DNA from: Bacillus thuringiensis
Lineage (GTDB): Bacteria > Bacillota > Bacilli > Bacillales > Bacillaceae_G
Length of the DNA stretch: 64,000 nt
Assembly: GCF_022095615.2 (NCBI RefSeq)
Contig: NZ_CP155559.1
Coordinates: 5,051,501 to 5,115,500 of the forward strand
Direction: 5' to 3'
Part shown: positions 46,496 to 55,702 of the stretch, one piece after another
How the letters are laid out: each line of letters begins with the position of its first letter
How positions within the stretch are numbered: position 1 is the first letter of the stretch
Notes under the pieces: generated by a model
Databases searched by the model: none
Seen by the model: the letters and a program-made list of their open reading frames with translations, nothing else
Told to the model about the DNA's origin: nothing
Position numbers and translations under genes: made by a program

Positions 46496-46525
46496 TCATA
46501 TCTGAGTCCTTTTCCTCATACGTAT
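46496..46525 (+). promoter_or_regulatory. Sigma-E-like promoter of cwlJ-gerQ
   Basis: TCATATC (46496-46502), 14-bp spacer, CATACGTAT (46517-46525), close to the mother-cell sigma-E consensus KMATATT-N14-CATACAMT. It lies 79 bp before cwlJ, whose B. subtilis homologue is sigma-E controlled. Confidence 0.55.
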
Positions 46526-46603
46526 GAACTAGTAATTGTTACACACTTCATCTAGAGATAAACCTCTTTCCACAAGGTATTCCAAAAAGAGAGGTGACAC
46601 ATA

Positions 46604-47026
46604 ATGGGCGTTATTGCTTATAACGAAGAAGATGTAAAGTTATTAGCTAGACTGATGCGTGCTGAAGCCGAAGGAGAAGGGCAACAAGGAATGTTGATGG
46701 TCGGAAACGTTGGGGTAAATCGTGTCCGCGGAAATTGTTTAGATTTTAAAAAAATACGTAATTTACGTCAAATGGTTTATCAAAACCCTGGAGGTTTTGA
46801 GGCAACGCAAAAAGGGTATTTTTATCAACGTGCAAGAGAACAAGATATCGCATTAGCAAGGCGAACGATTCAAGGACAACGTTTTTGGCCTGCCAACTTT
46901 TCCTTATGGTTTTTTAGACCTGAAGGCCCTTGTCCACCAACTTGGTATAATCAACAAAACTCTGGTCGCTTCAAAAAGCACTGCTTCTTCCAGCCATCTG
47001 GCGAGGATTGTCCTGGCGTATATTAA
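46604..47026 (+). CDS. cwlJ: Spore cortex-lytic enzyme CwlJ
   Basis: 140 residues, hydrolase_2 (SleB/CwlJ) family without a signal peptide or a peptidoglycan-binding domain, typical of CwlJ. Conserved segments are LLARLMRAEAEGEGQQGMLMVGNVGVNR and FWPANFSLWFFRP (given in parts). It is placed in the spore coat during sporulation and degrades cortex in germination, triggered by Ca-dipicolinate. It is followed at 27 bp by gerQ, which CwlJ needs for assembly, so they form an operon. Confidence 0.94.
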   Translation: MGVIAYNEEDVKLLARLMRAEAEGEGQQGMLMVGNVGVNRVRGNCLDFKKIRNLRQMVYQNPGGFEATQKGYFYQRAREQDIALARRTIQGQRFWPANFSLWFFRPEGPCPPTWYNQQNSGRFKKHCFFQPSGEDCPGVY

Positions 47027-47053
47027 GGATTGATAATGAGGAGGGATTTTTGA

Positions 47054-47482
47054 ATGGCACAGCAACAAAATCCGTATTACGGAACAGGTTTCTATCAACC
47101 ATCTGGAACTTACGTACAACCGCAACAAATGACCCCACAGCAACAGCAACAACAGCAAGCAATGCAACAACAAGCTGCGCAAGCACAATATGCTGTTTCT
47201 CAAGGCATGCTACCTCTAGAACAGTCATATATTGAAAATATTCTTCGCTTGAACAAGGGCAAGCAAGCCACAGTTGTAATGACTTATGAGCGTGGTAGTT
47301 CACTCGGTACACAATCTTATACAGGTATTATCGAAGCAGCTGGTCGTGATCATATCGTAATTAGTGAGCCACAATCAGGGAAACGTTATTTACTATTAAT
47401 GATTTACTTAGATTATGTAGAATTCCCAGAAGAAATTGCGTATTTACCTAGTCAACAAGCAAGTTATGCTCCAAGACCATAA
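47054..47482 (+). CDS. gerQ: Spore coat protein GerQ
   Basis: 142 residues. The N-terminal half is low-complexity and Gln-rich, with a run of QQQQQQQ and many Gln residues that suit transglutaminase cross-linking. The conserved C-terminal domain includes SYIENILRLNKGKQATVVMT and YLDYVEFPEEIAYLPS. It is needed for CwlJ localisation in B. subtilis. GAGGAGGG precedes the ATG. Confidence 0.94.
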   Translation: MAQQQNPYYGTGFYQPSGTYVQPQQMTPQQQQQQQAMQQQAAQAQYAVSQGMLPLEQSYIENILRLNKGKQATVVMTYERGSSLGTQSYTGIIEAAGRDHIVISEPQSGKRYLLLMIYLDYVEFPEEIAYLPSQQASYAPRP

Positions 47483-47484
47483 AA

Positions 47485-47515
47485 AAAAGCTGGCGTATGC
47501 CAGCTTTTGTTTTTT
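47485..47515. terminator. Bidirectional terminator
   Basis: AAAAGCTGGC / GCCAGCTTTT with a 4-nt loop and a T-run, between convergent gerQ and ywdK. Confidence 0.9.
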
Positions 47516-47882
47516 ATAATCCTTTTACAACTGCAGTTCCGACTAAGATCCATGCCACAATAAACGCTACACCACCAAGAGGTGTAATTGGGCCAAAGAA
47601 CTTAATACCTGTCGTACTTAATGCATACAGACTACCTGAAAACATAATAATCCCGGCTACCATAAGCCAGCCAGCAGTAGTTAAAAGTGATGATTGAATT
47701 TTATCCATCAATAAAGCAACTACGAATAGTCCACCTGCATGAAACATTTGATATGTAACGCCTGTTTTCCAAACTTCTAACATTTTTGCAGAAACTTTAT
47801 TTTCTAAACCGTGTGCTCCAAAAGCCCCTAACGCAACAGATAGCCCTGCCGCAATACAACCTAGTAAAAAGAAAATTTTCAT
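47514..47882 (-). CDS. ywdK: DUF423 family membrane protein (YwdK)
   Basis: 122 residues from the ATG at 47882, preceded by AAGGGGAATTAAG. There are four membrane helices and the DUF423 pattern GALGAHGL (here LGAFGAHGLENKVSAKMLEVWKTG in two parts) and TPLGGVAFIVAW. Size matches B. subtilis YwdK (123). Function unknown. Confidence 0.88.
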   Translation of the reverse strand: MKIFFLLGCIAAGLSVALGAFGAHGLENKVSAKMLEVWKTGVTYQMFHAGGLFVVALLMDKIQSSLLTTAGWLMVAGIIMFSGSLYALSTTGIKFFGPITPLGGVAFIVAWILVGTAVVKGL

Positions 47883-47945
47883 CTTAATTCCCCTTTTTAT
47901 TTTTATAATAAGCAATTTTCACATATAATCCAAACGATTTAATCC

Positions 47946-48233
47946 TTAAAAATCAAATAATGAATTACCATTTGCACCTTCTTCTTTTATATATACAGGT
48001 TCTCCAGAAACCGGCATAACTGGTTGAACTGTCGTCATAGGCTGAGATCCAATTACTTGTGATTGAACCTCAGGTTCTCTATACATAGAAGGCTCAGCTT
48101 GTTCATCTAATAATAAATCACATAACGCTCGCACAACTAATAAATGCGCCTTTGATTGTTGTCCTTCACTGCTTTTTGCCTTTGCAATTTCATTCGCCAT
48201 TTTATTTAAAATCTTATCGCTCGATATTTGCAT
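47946..48233 (-). CDS. ywdI: YwdI family protein
   Basis: 95 residues. The N-terminal conserved helix pair contains KILNKMANEIAKA and KAHLLVVRALCDLLLDE; the C-terminal half is variable and ends GNSLFDF. Size and position, next to ywdK and ung homologues, match B. subtilis YwdI. No function is known. AGAGGTGATAAGGA precedes the ATG. Confidence 0.82.
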   Translation of the reverse strand: MQISSDKILNKMANEIAKAKSSEGQQSKAHLLVVRALCDLLLDEQAEPSMYREPEVQSQVIGSQPMTTVQPVMPVSGEPVYIKEEGANGNSLFDF

Positions 48234-48239
48234 TCCTTA

Positions 48240-49244
48240 TCACCTCTTACTTTGTAGTTCTTTCTCAAATTGTCCCAGCTTCTCTACTGAACCAAATACT
48301 ATTATCATATCATGTTCTTGTAGTTTTTCCTGCCCCGTTGGATTATGTATAACATCCCCGTTTCTCAAAATCGCTAAAATTGTTACATCAAATTGATTTC
48401 TCACATCACTCTCTAGTAACGATTTACTAGCTAAAATAGAACCTTTTCCGACTGCAATTTCTTCAATTACAAATGACTGCTCCACGCCATACAGTACTGT
48501 ATCAATATAATGAACTGTTAGCGGATTCGCAATACCTTTTGCAATGTGAATTCCTGCCATGCTAGATGGATTAATCACCTTATTTGCCCCAGCACGCTTT
48601 AACTTGTCTTCAGTTTCTGGTTTTTCTGCTCTTGCCACAATTTTAATTGCATCGTTTAATCCCCTTGCCGTTAATGTAATAAATACATTTTCAGCATCAT
48701 TTGCTACGATAGCAACTAAACCAGCTGCCTTTGAAATTCCAGCATGATGTAACACTTGGTCTTCCGTTGCATCTCCGTGTACAAATAAAAGCTTTTCCTG
48801 CTCCAATATACTCTCATCTTTATCAACAACGACAAATGGGATTTTCTTTTCTTGCAATTCATGTACAACTTGAAGCCCCACTCTACCGCAACCACATACG
48901 ATAATATGATTTTTCAACTGCGCTATTTGTTTATCCATCTTCTTCCTCCGTACTGCATGAAATAAATTCCCTTCAATAATCATAGCTGCCACTACCCCAA
49001 TTGCATACGTAACAATACCGACGCCAACAGGTATAATAAGGAGTGCAAATACTTTCCCCGCTTGCGTTACAGGAACGGCATCTCCGTATCCAACAGTCAA
49101 TACAGTAATCATCGTCATCCAAAATGCTTGAAACAAACTAATCTCTTCAATCATCATAAATCCTAGCGTTCCTAGAATTACAACAAAAGTCATACATATA
49201 ACTGCTATCCATAATTGCTTACGTGCATTCATATCGCGCTTCAA
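48240..49244 (-). CDS. Potassium channel with RCK/TrkA domains
   Basis: 334 residues. Two membrane helices flank a pore loop with the K+ selectivity filter TVGYGD. An RCK_N (TrkA-N) Rossmann domain follows with IIVCGCGRVGLQVVHEL and VDKDESILEQEKLLFVHGDATED, then a TrkA_C domain (about 255-330). This is the MthK/YugO class of ligand-gated K+ channels. It is 6 bp upstream of ywdI on the same strand. Confidence 0.93.
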   Translation of the reverse strand: MKRDMNARKQLWIAVICMTFVVILGTLGFMMIEEISLFQAFWMTMITVLTVGYGDAVPVTQAGKVFALLIIPVGVGIVTYAIGVVAAMIIEGNLFHAVRRKKMDKQIAQLKNHIIVCGCGRVGLQVVHELQEKKIPFVVVDKDESILEQEKLLFVHGDATEDQVLHHAGISKAAGLVAIVANDAENVFITLTARGLNDAIKIVARAEKPETEDKLKRAGANKVINPSSMAGIHIAKGIANPLTVHYIDTVLYGVEQSFVIEEIAVGKGSILASKSLLESDVRNQFDVTILAILRNGDVIHNPTGQEKLQEHDMIIVFGSVEKLGQFEKELQSKR

Positions 49245-49327
49245 CTCTTTTCTCTATCTACAATCTTTGCCAGTAGAAATGAAATACATATATACTAGAT
49301 ACGGAATCTATGAAAGAGGTTGATATA

Positions 49328-50611
49328 ATGAAAACATTTCTTTCCGCCTTACAATGGGCGCTATTTATTTTAGCTGGGAGCCTTATTGTACCAATTAGCG
49401 TCGCAACTAGTTATGGCCTCGATGGTGCTGAAGCTATTGCATTCGTACAAAGGACATTATTTGTTCTTGGCTTTGCTGGTCTACTGCAAGCTATATTTGG
49501 ACATAAACTTCCTATTCAAGAAGGTCCTGCAGGCCTTTGGTGGGGAATTTTCTCCCTTTATGCAAGTTTAGGTGTCGTATTATTTGGATCCAGCAATGAA
49601 ACGCTTAAAGTCCTTCAGTACGCCTTCCTATTAAGTGGTATCATTTGTATTATTCTTAGTGTTTTTGGACTCATCGATAAACTAGTCCGCTATTTTACAC
49701 CGACAGTCATTGGAACATATTTATTTCTTCTTGTCGCGCAACTTAGCGGGTCCTTCTTAAAGGGAATGTTCGGCCTTGACGGACAACATACAGAAGTACA
49801 AGCTGACGTATTTATTCTTTCACTCATTGTTATTTTACTATCCTTTTTCATCATGAAGCTACCTATTATTGGACAATATTCCGTTCTTTTCAGTATCGTC
49901 TGCGGCTGGATATTATTCGCATGCTTCGGATTATCTAATCCAGTAACGCCTGTGACAGATATAATCCGTTTTCCATCTCTATTTGTTTTCGGAACGCCTC
50001 GCATTGAATGGAACATGGCAATTACGGTAGTTTTCGTTACACTATTACTTCTAACAAATATGTTAGCAAGTATTCGTGTTGTGCAAAAGATTGTCTCTAA
50101 GTATGAAGAGGATGCCGCACCAGATCGTTTCAAACAAGCCGGCATTATAACAGGAATCAATCAATTATTAGGCGGTCTATTCTCAGCTATTGGACCTGTT
50201 GCTATTTCTGGATCAGCAGGGTTTATTGCAACGACTAATATTTATAAGCGACTCCCATTTATGTTAGGATCAAGCTTTATTATTGCCGTTAGTATATTCC
50301 CACAGATCACTTCATTCTTTGCAGCAATCCCAGTTGCAGTTGGTTATGCTGCTATTTATCCTGTATTTGCAAGTATGATTGGTCTAGCTTTCCGTGAATA
50401 CGACACAGTACAAAATAAAGAACGATTATTTAAAGTAGCGGGTCTTTCCATCTTTACAGGAGTCGGAGTTATGTTTGTTCCCGCAGGAGCATTTTCTACG
50501 CTCCCACCATTTTTAGCATCATTTTTAAGTAACGGGCTCGTTCTTGGGTCTGTAATGGCAATTTTGCTCGAAATACTATTTTCTCGTTCTACAGAAAAAC
50601 AACCATCGTAA
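49328..50611 (+). CDS. ywdJ: Xanthine/uracil permease-type transporter (YwdJ-like, NCS2)
   Basis: 427 residues from the ATG at 49328, with GAAAGAGG about 8 nt upstream; an earlier ATG at 49310 lies before that site. There are 12-14 membrane helices in the nucleobase-ascorbate transporter (NCS2) fold. Motifs are less conserved than in classic PbuX or UraA, as for YwdJ. The substrate is presumably a nucleobase, but this is inferred. Divergent from the K+ channel gene. Confidence 0.82.
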   Translation: MKTFLSALQWALFILAGSLIVPISVATSYGLDGAEAIAFVQRTLFVLGFAGLLQAIFGHKLPIQEGPAGLWWGIFSLYASLGVVLFGSSNETLKVLQYAFLLSGIICIILSVFGLIDKLVRYFTPTVIGTYLFLLVAQLSGSFLKGMFGLDGQHTEVQADVFILSLIVILLSFFIMKLPIIGQYSVLFSIVCGWILFACFGLSNPVTPVTDIIRFPSLFVFGTPRIEWNMAITVVFVTLLLLTNMLASIRVVQKIVSKYEEDAAPDRFKQAGIITGINQLLGGLFSAIGPVAISGSAGFIATTNIYKRLPFMLGSSFIIAVSIFPQITSFFAAIPVAVGYAAIYPVFASMIGLAFREYDTVQNKERLFKVAGLSIFTGVGVMFVPAGAFSTLPPFLASFLSNGLVLGSVMAILLEILFSRSTEKQPS

Positions 50612-50658
50612 ATTGGAAAACTTCCATTATTGCACTCTATCTTTAGAGTTGTTACGAT

Positions 50659-50731
50659 AATGATAAAGTGAGAGCTAATCAAGCGTTAGCCGTATAAATT
50701 ATCATGGGCAACATGCTCATGGTAATTTATA
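50659..50731 (+). promoter_or_regulatory. Leader with two alternative hairpins upstream of a HAD gene
   Basis: ATGATAA (50659-50665) can pair with TTATCAT (50698-50704), enclosing GCTAA/TTAGC (50673-50689). Alternatively GTATAAATTATCATG (50691-50705) pairs with CATGGTAATTTATAC (50717-50731). The two folds exclude each other, as in riboswitches or attenuators, but no known aptamer was recognised and no U-run follows. Confidence 0.35.
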
Positions 50732-50847
50732 CTAACAATAAAGAACTTCTCCTAGCTTCACATAAAGAAGTTCGATGTCTTACTATATATTCCCCAATAT
50801 CTTCATAAAACTTTATTTCTATTTCAACAAAGAGAGGAATTTTCAAT

Positions 50848-51669
50848 ATGACTTATAAAATGATTGTTTTAGATTTAGATGATACTTTATTACGTGACGA
50901 CCATACTATTTCACCTCGTACGAAAGAGGCTCTAATGACTGCACAAGAGCAAGGTATAAAAGTTGTACTTGCTTCTGGGCGTCCAACTTTTGGTATGCGC
51001 AATGTAGCGAAAGAACTTCGTTTAGAAGAATACGGTAGCTTCATTCTGTCCTTTAATGGTGCAAAAATTATTAACTGTAAAACAAATGAAGAAATCTTTA
51101 GTAGTACACTGTCTCCTGAAATCGTTCACAACCTATTTGAAATTAGTAAAACTGAAGATGTATGGATTCATACTTACATTGGTGATGATATCGTAACTGA
51201 AGAAAATAATCCTTATACTGAAATTGAGGGCGATATTACTGGTATGCCAATTGTTGTAGTAGATAACTTTAAAGCTGCTGTTAAAGAGCCTGTAGTAAAA
51301 GTATTAATGAATAAAGAAGCTGAACGCCTTGTTGAAGTTGAAAAGAAACTACAAAAACAACTAGAAGGCCAATTAAGCGTTATGCGTTCTAAACCATTCT
51401 TCTTAGAATTTACTGAAGCTGGTGTTACAAAAGGAACAAGCTTAAACCAACTAATCCAAAAACTTGGAATTAAGCGTGAAGAAGTTATCGCAATGGGCGA
51501 TAGCTATAACGACCAGGCGATGATCGAATTCGCTGGTCTTGGTGTTGCAATGGGCAATGCACCAGATGATATTAAAGAAATTGCAAACTACGTAACAGAT
51601 ACAAATATGAACGATGGCGTTGCAAAAGTCGTAGAGAAATTTGTACTAAAAAACGAAGTACTTGTTTAA
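50848..51669 (+). CDS. Cof-type HAD-IIB phosphatase
   Basis: 273 residues. HAD motifs: LDLDDTLL (motif I, nucleophile Asp), LASGRP (motif II), the conserved Lys segment with VTKGTSL, and AMGDSYNDQAMIEFAGLGVAMGNA (motifs III/IV). The C2B cap (about 85-190) marks the Cof/YwpJ class, which dephosphorylates sugar phosphates, FMN or other small metabolites. The specific substrate is unknown. GAGAGGAA precedes the ATG. Confidence 0.92.
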   Translation: MTYKMIVLDLDDTLLRDDHTISPRTKEALMTAQEQGIKVVLASGRPTFGMRNVAKELRLEEYGSFILSFNGAKIINCKTNEEIFSSTLSPEIVHNLFEISKTEDVWIHTYIGDDIVTEENNPYTEIEGDITGMPIVVVDNFKAAVKEPVVKVLMNKEAERLVEVEKKLQKQLEGQLSVMRSKPFFLEFTEAGVTKGTSLNQLIQKLGIKREEVIAMGDSYNDQAMIEFAGLGVAMGNAPDDIKEIANYVTDTNMNDGVAKVVEKFVLKNEVLV

Positions 51670-51682
51670 TATTTCCACTCAC

Positions 51683-51720
51683 AAAACCTATTTGAAGTCA
51701 AACACTTCAAATAGGTTTTT
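51683..51720 (+). terminator. Terminator of the HAD gene
   Basis: AAAACCTATTTGAAG / CTTCAAATAGGTTTT, a 15-bp perfect stem. Confidence 0.92.
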
Positions 51721-51878
51721 ATTTAAATTACCATGCTTTTGTGACTATATTTTGAACTTTGCACTATTCTCGTAGTGTAAACTTTCTTTTTGTATATAAT
51801 GAAACAAAATAGACTATTTTATTTTGAAAAAGAATACAAATTTACTATATACAAGCACACATTAAAGGAGGCTACTTC

Positions 51879-52172
51879 ATGTTATCTACACCAATCGGAC
51901 GATTAAGAGCAATTGGACTTGTTGAGGGGATTTCTTTCCTACTACTATTATTTGTAGCAATGCCATTAAAATATTTTGCAGGATTTGCAACAGCCGTTAA
52001 AATTACAGGCATGGCTCATGGTGTTTTATTTATTCTATTTATCTTTGCGGTAATTCAAGTAACAATCGTACACCGTAAATCAATTTTATGGGCACTTGGA
52101 GCATTCGTTTCATCAGTTATCCCATTCGGTACGTTTGTACTAGATGCAAAATTAAAGAACGAACAACAATAA
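51879..52172 (+). CDS. DUF3817 family membrane protein
   Basis: 97 residues with three membrane helices. The DUF3817 signature shows RLRAIGLVEGISFLLLL, MAHGVLFILFI and GTFVLDAKLK. It is similar to B. subtilis YdzA, of unknown function. AAAGGAGG precedes the ATG. Confidence 0.87.
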   Translation: MLSTPIGRLRAIGLVEGISFLLLLFVAMPLKYFAGFATAVKITGMAHGVLFILFIFAVIQVTIVHRKSILWALGAFVSSVIPFGTFVLDAKLKNEQQ

Positions 52173-52176
52173 TAAC

Positions 52177-52210
52177 AAAAAGGTAGTTAACGACTGGTTA
52201 ACTACCTTTT
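52177..52210. terminator. Bidirectional terminator
   Basis: AAAAGGTAGTTAAC / GTTAACTACCTTTT, between the convergent DUF3817 gene and ung. Confidence 0.92.
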
Positions 52211-52214
52211 CTAT

Positions 52215-52892
52215 TTATAGGTTTGGAATTTCCCAATCAATTTCTCTCTCGCCCATATTAGCTAAAATCGTATTTACTTTAGAGTATGGCTTACTACCAA
52301 AGAAACCACGTCTTGCCGATAGTGGGCTTGGATGTACAGACTCGATAATATGATGCTTCGTATTCGTAATTAATTTTTTCTTCGCCTGTGCATGACGTCC
52401 CCACAATATGAAAATAACCGATTTTTCACGTTCATTTAATAGCTCAATTACACGATCTGTGAAATACTCCCAACCTTTTCCCTTATGAGAATTGGCTTCA
52501 CCTTGTCGAACTGTTAATACAGTATTTAATAATAAAACTCCTTGCTCTGCCCACTTTACTAAATAACCGTTATTCGGGATTTCATAACCATATTCATCTC
52601 GAAGTTCTTTATACATATTTAGCAATGATGGTGGCGTTTTAATGCCGGGCTGTACCGAAAAGCTTAAACCATGTGCTTGATCCGGTCCATGATATGGATC
52701 TTGCCCTAAAATAACGACCTTTGTATTTTCATAACTTGTATACTCTAGAGCGCTAAAAATATCTTCTATCCTTGGATAAACAACATGGGTACTGTACTCT
52801 TCTTTCAAAAAATCAGCCAGCTTGCGATAATATTCTTTCTCAAATTCTGGTGCCAATAATGGCTCCCAATCATTTTTTAAAACATTTTTCAT
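52215..52892 (-). CDS. ung: Uracil-DNA glycosylase (family 1)
   Basis: 225 residues. It removes uracil from DNA in base-excision repair. Motifs: [18 protein letters not shown] (catalytic Asp and uracil contact), [22 protein letters not shown] (in two parts), [11 protein letters not shown] and [19 protein letters not shown] (DNA-intercalating loop). Standard length. It is 20 bp downstream of the ABC permease gene and so may be cotranscribed with the SGNH/ABC operon. Confidence 0.96.
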   Translation of the reverse strand: MKNVLKNDWEPLLAPEFEKEYYRKLADFLKEEYSTHVVYPRIEDIFSALEYTSYENTKVVILGQDPYHGPDQAHGLSFSVQPGIKTPPSLLNMYKELRDEYGYEIPNNGYLVKWAEQGVLLLNTVLTVRQGEANSHKGKGWEYFTDRVIELLNEREKSVIFILWGRHAQAKKKLITNTKHHIIESVHPSPLSARRGFFGSKPYSKVNTILANMGEREIDWEIPNL

Positions 52893-52911
52893 GCTTTCAC
52901 TTCCCGTCCAA

Positions 52912-53904
52912 TTAATTCACCATATCCTGCTTTGTAAATACTACAAATGAAATAATAAGGGACACAACTGCCCATACCGTTAAATTCATTAAAGAGAACC
53001 CCATCGATAAGCCTTGTAATGCAGGTAATTTTCCTGATAGATAATCTGTTAATGATAAATTCACACTAAAAATATATTTCGCGCCTTCCCACGATGTTGC
53101 GAACGAGCTTAAAATGCCACCTGCGATTAATGCGGCTAACATAACGCCCATACCGGCTGGTGTATTTCGAATTAAAACCGAAACCATAAATGATATAGTT
53201 CCAACAACGATAGCAACAAACCAAGCTAACCCATACGCCATCAAGACGTATTGCCACTGCGGAATAAGATGTACAAAATTCGTATTTAACGTTTCCTTAT
53301 CAATAACAAACCCAGTTAAAACGGGTAAATTCCATCCCGAGTATCCAAATACAAGCCCAGATAATATGTAAGCAAACAAACCGACAAGAAGCAGTATGAG
53401 TGAAATGAAAAATAGCATCGTCATGTACTTACTAAGGAGTATTTTCCAGCGTCGGATCGGCCGTGTAAGTAACATCTTCATCGTCCCATCACTTCGTTCT
53501 CCTGAAACAATATCAATAGCGACAATCATTACGAGAAGCGGAATAAACAATGTAATTCCTTGCTCAATAAACGCCCTTACAAAAGTTGGTGCGCCCGGTG
53601 CCATCGGGTTAATATCGTGATCTAAATAATATTGTTGTTGCTCCACTCTTACCTTTAGCCAATCACGCCATTCTTCTGGCAACCTAGAGTTATTTAACCG
53701 ATTCTGAGAATCAACAATTTGTTGTTGCAGTGACACTTTCCAATCAGTTGTCCCAAGTCGTTTTTGTGTCGTTTCTATTTCACGATACTGCGCATATACG
53801 AAAAGTGGGATCAAGATTGCTAAAATAAGCATGACAACAAAAATACGTTTCTTACGATAAATCTTTTCTGATTCATTCAAAACTAGATTCGCAAATTCAC
53901 GCAT
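52912..53904 (-). CDS. ABC-2 type transporter permease
   Basis: 330 residues from the ATG at 53904, preceded by AAGGGGTGAG; an ATG at 53928 lies upstream of that site. There is an N-terminal membrane helix ([20 protein letters not shown]), a 100-residue extracytoplasmic segment, then five or six helices including [22 protein letters not shown], the typical ABC-2 loop. It overlaps the ATPase gene by 8 bp. Confidence 0.88.
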   Translation of the reverse strand: MREFANLVLNESEKIYRKKRIFVVMLILAILIPLFVYAQYREIETTQKRLGTTDWKVSLQQQIVDSQNRLNNSRLPEEWRDWLKVRVEQQQYYLDHDINPMAPGAPTFVRAFIEQGITLFIPLLVMIVAIDIVSGERSDGTMKMLLTRPIRRWKILLSKYMTMLFFISLILLLVGLFAYILSGLVFGYSGWNLPVLTGFVIDKETLNTNFVHLIPQWQYVLMAYGLAWFVAIVVGTISFMVSVLIRNTPAGMGVMLAALIAGGILSSFATSWEGAKYIFSVNLSLTDYLSGKLPALQGLSMGFSLMNLTVWAVVSLIISFVVFTKQDMVN

Positions 53905-54814
53905 GCTGCTCACCCCTTGTGAGTTCAATAAATAAATCTTCTAACGTAAATACAAGCTCCTTAACACTATGCACATCTATCTCGTTTTCTACAAAACGTT
54001 TATTCCAACTACTTATAGATACAATATCCATGCGACATAGTAATCGATTACCTTCTATACTCACTTCTCTTACTTCCTCAGCATCTTCTAGCATATCTTT
54101 CGCCTTAGAAATTGGTGTAACAATCCATTCTACACGATCACTTGCTGTTTTAATTAACTCTTCAACCTTGGCAACTGTTATCATTTTTCCTTTATGAATA
54201 ATCGCAACCCGATCACATATCATTTGTACTTCGCTTAGTAAGTGACTTGAAATAAACACACTCATATTTTCTTCTTTCACAAGCTTATGTATAAATTCCC
54301 TTAGTTCTCTAATTCCAGCTGGGTCTAAACCATTTGTTGGCTCATCTAATATGAGCAACTTGGGATTTCCAAGAAGCGCTTGCGCAATGCCAAGGCGCTG
54401 TTTCATACCGAGTGAGTATGTTTTTACCTTATCGTGAATTCTTTCATCCAAATGAACCATTTGAGCAATTTCAATAATACGTTCATCTGATATACCACCT
54501 AGCATACGGGCAAATTGTTTTAAATTTTCCCAGCCCGTTAAATATGTATACAGTTCTGGGTTTTCAACGATACTCCCAATTTGACGCATCGCTTCTCTGA
54601 AATTTTCCTTAATAGAATAACCACCAATAGAAATCGTACCTTCTGTTTCTTTAATCAATCCAACTAACATTCGAATGGTAGTTGTTTTTCCGGCACCATT
54701 CGGTCCTAGGAAGCCAAACACTTCTCCTTGTTTTACATCGAAGGAAATATTCTCTACAATTGTCTTCTTTCCAATTACCTTCTTCACGTCTCGTACGGAA
54801 AGTATCGTCGTCAT
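53897..54814 (-). CDS. ABC transporter ATP-binding protein (BcrA/BceA-like)
   Basis: 305 residues. Walker A GPNGAGKTTT, signature YSLGMKQRLGIAQALL, Walker B LLILDEPTNGLDPAG, with a 90-residue C-terminal extension, as in bacitracin- or lantibiotic-export ATPases. It overlaps the SGNH hydrolase gene by 4 bp upstream and the permease gene by 8 bp. The exported substrate is unknown. Confidence 0.92.
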   Translation of the reverse strand: MTTILSVRDVKKVIGKKTIVENISFDVKQGEVFGFLGPNGAGKTTTIRMLVGLIKETEGTISIGGYSIKENFREAMRQIGSIVENPELYTYLTGWENLKQFARMLGGISDERIIEIAQMVHLDERIHDKVKTYSLGMKQRLGIAQALLGNPKLLILDEPTNGLDPAGIRELREFIHKLVKEENMSVFISSHLLSEVQMICDRVAIIHKGKMITVAKVEELIKTASDRVEWIVTPISKAKDMLEDAEEVREVSIEGNRLLCRMDIVSISSWNKRFVENEIDVHSVKELVFTLEDLFIELTRGEQHA

Positions 54815-55620
54815 TTTACCCCTCCTTGTTCTAGTTTTAATTTACTCGCAATATTTTGAACTAATCGGTCCGCCATATATGTATACCCTACTTCATTCGG
54901 ATGGAAATGATCGGAGTATAATAAATCTTTCCCACGGTTTTGGAATAAATCAAATGTCGGTGTAATATACACATTTTTATCATTTACCGCCAGTTTTTCT
55001 AAAGATGCATTCCAGTCTACAACAATGTTTGAAGACCCTTTTAAATCTTCTACATCTTCAAAAGGGTTATATAAACCTAGCCAAAAAATAGGGCTATCTG
55101 TATTTAACTTACGAATTTCTTCTATAATTTTCTTCGCTTCATTCTGGAATGTTTCTGTATCAGGACGATATGTTTCTAAATCTATCTTTCCAAGCGATTC
55201 CCAGCCCGGAAATAAATCATTTCCTCCAATCGTTAAGACGATTACATCTGCTTGCTTAATTGAATATTGAGCGCCACTACTCTCAATTTGTTTTAATAAG
55301 TCAGGCATTTTCGCACCACTAACCGCTAAGTTAGTCAAAGCAACCTTTTGCTTATAATCTTTTTGTAAATCTTCCTTCACCCGTCCAATATAGCCAATTC
55401 CTTCTTTATCACCAACACCACGTGTTAATGAATCACCTAAACTAACGATTTGTAACGTTCCCGTTTTCTTTTTCTCTTTTGCCACTACATCGGTCTTTTT
55501 AATTAAATTTGAAGCTTTCGGATTTAATACATCATTTACACCTGAAACAAAACCATATGCAAATAAACAGAAAGATGCAATTGTAATGAGTAGAATTACT
55601 TTTACTACTTTTGATCTCAT
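54811..55620 (-). CDS. Membrane-anchored SGNH/GDSL hydrolase
   Basis: 269 residues from the ATG at 55620, preceded by AAAGGGG. An N-terminal membrane anchor (about 5-25) precedes an extracytoplasmic SGNH hydrolase with IVSLGDSLTRGVGD (block I Ser), the block II Gly region SGAKMPDLLKQ, GGNDLFPGW (block III) and DHFHPNEVGY (block V Asp-His). It resembles YpmR-type lipases. It is first in a 4-bp-overlap operon with an ABC exporter, unusual for this family. It might process a lipid or acyl chain handled by the exporter; this is inferred. Confidence 0.87.
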   Translation of the reverse strand: MRSKVVKVILLITIASFCLFAYGFVSGVNDVLNPKASNLIKKTDVVAKEKKKTGTLQIVSLGDSLTRGVGDKEGIGYIGRVKEDLQKDYKQKVALTNLAVSGAKMPDLLKQIESSGAQYSIKQADVIVLTIGGNDLFPGWESLGKIDLETYRPDTETFQNEAKKIIEEIRKLNTDSPIFWLGLYNPFEDVEDLKGSSNIVVDWNASLEKLAVNDKNVYITPTFDLFQNRGKDLLYSDHFHPNEVGYTYMADRLVQNIASKLKLEQGGVK

Positions 55621-55702
55621 ATCAAAACCCCTTTTAGCCCTCATAGATTGTCCATAATTATACCAAACGCAATTTTGAAAAGCGATTTTCACAACTTCTC
55701 TA

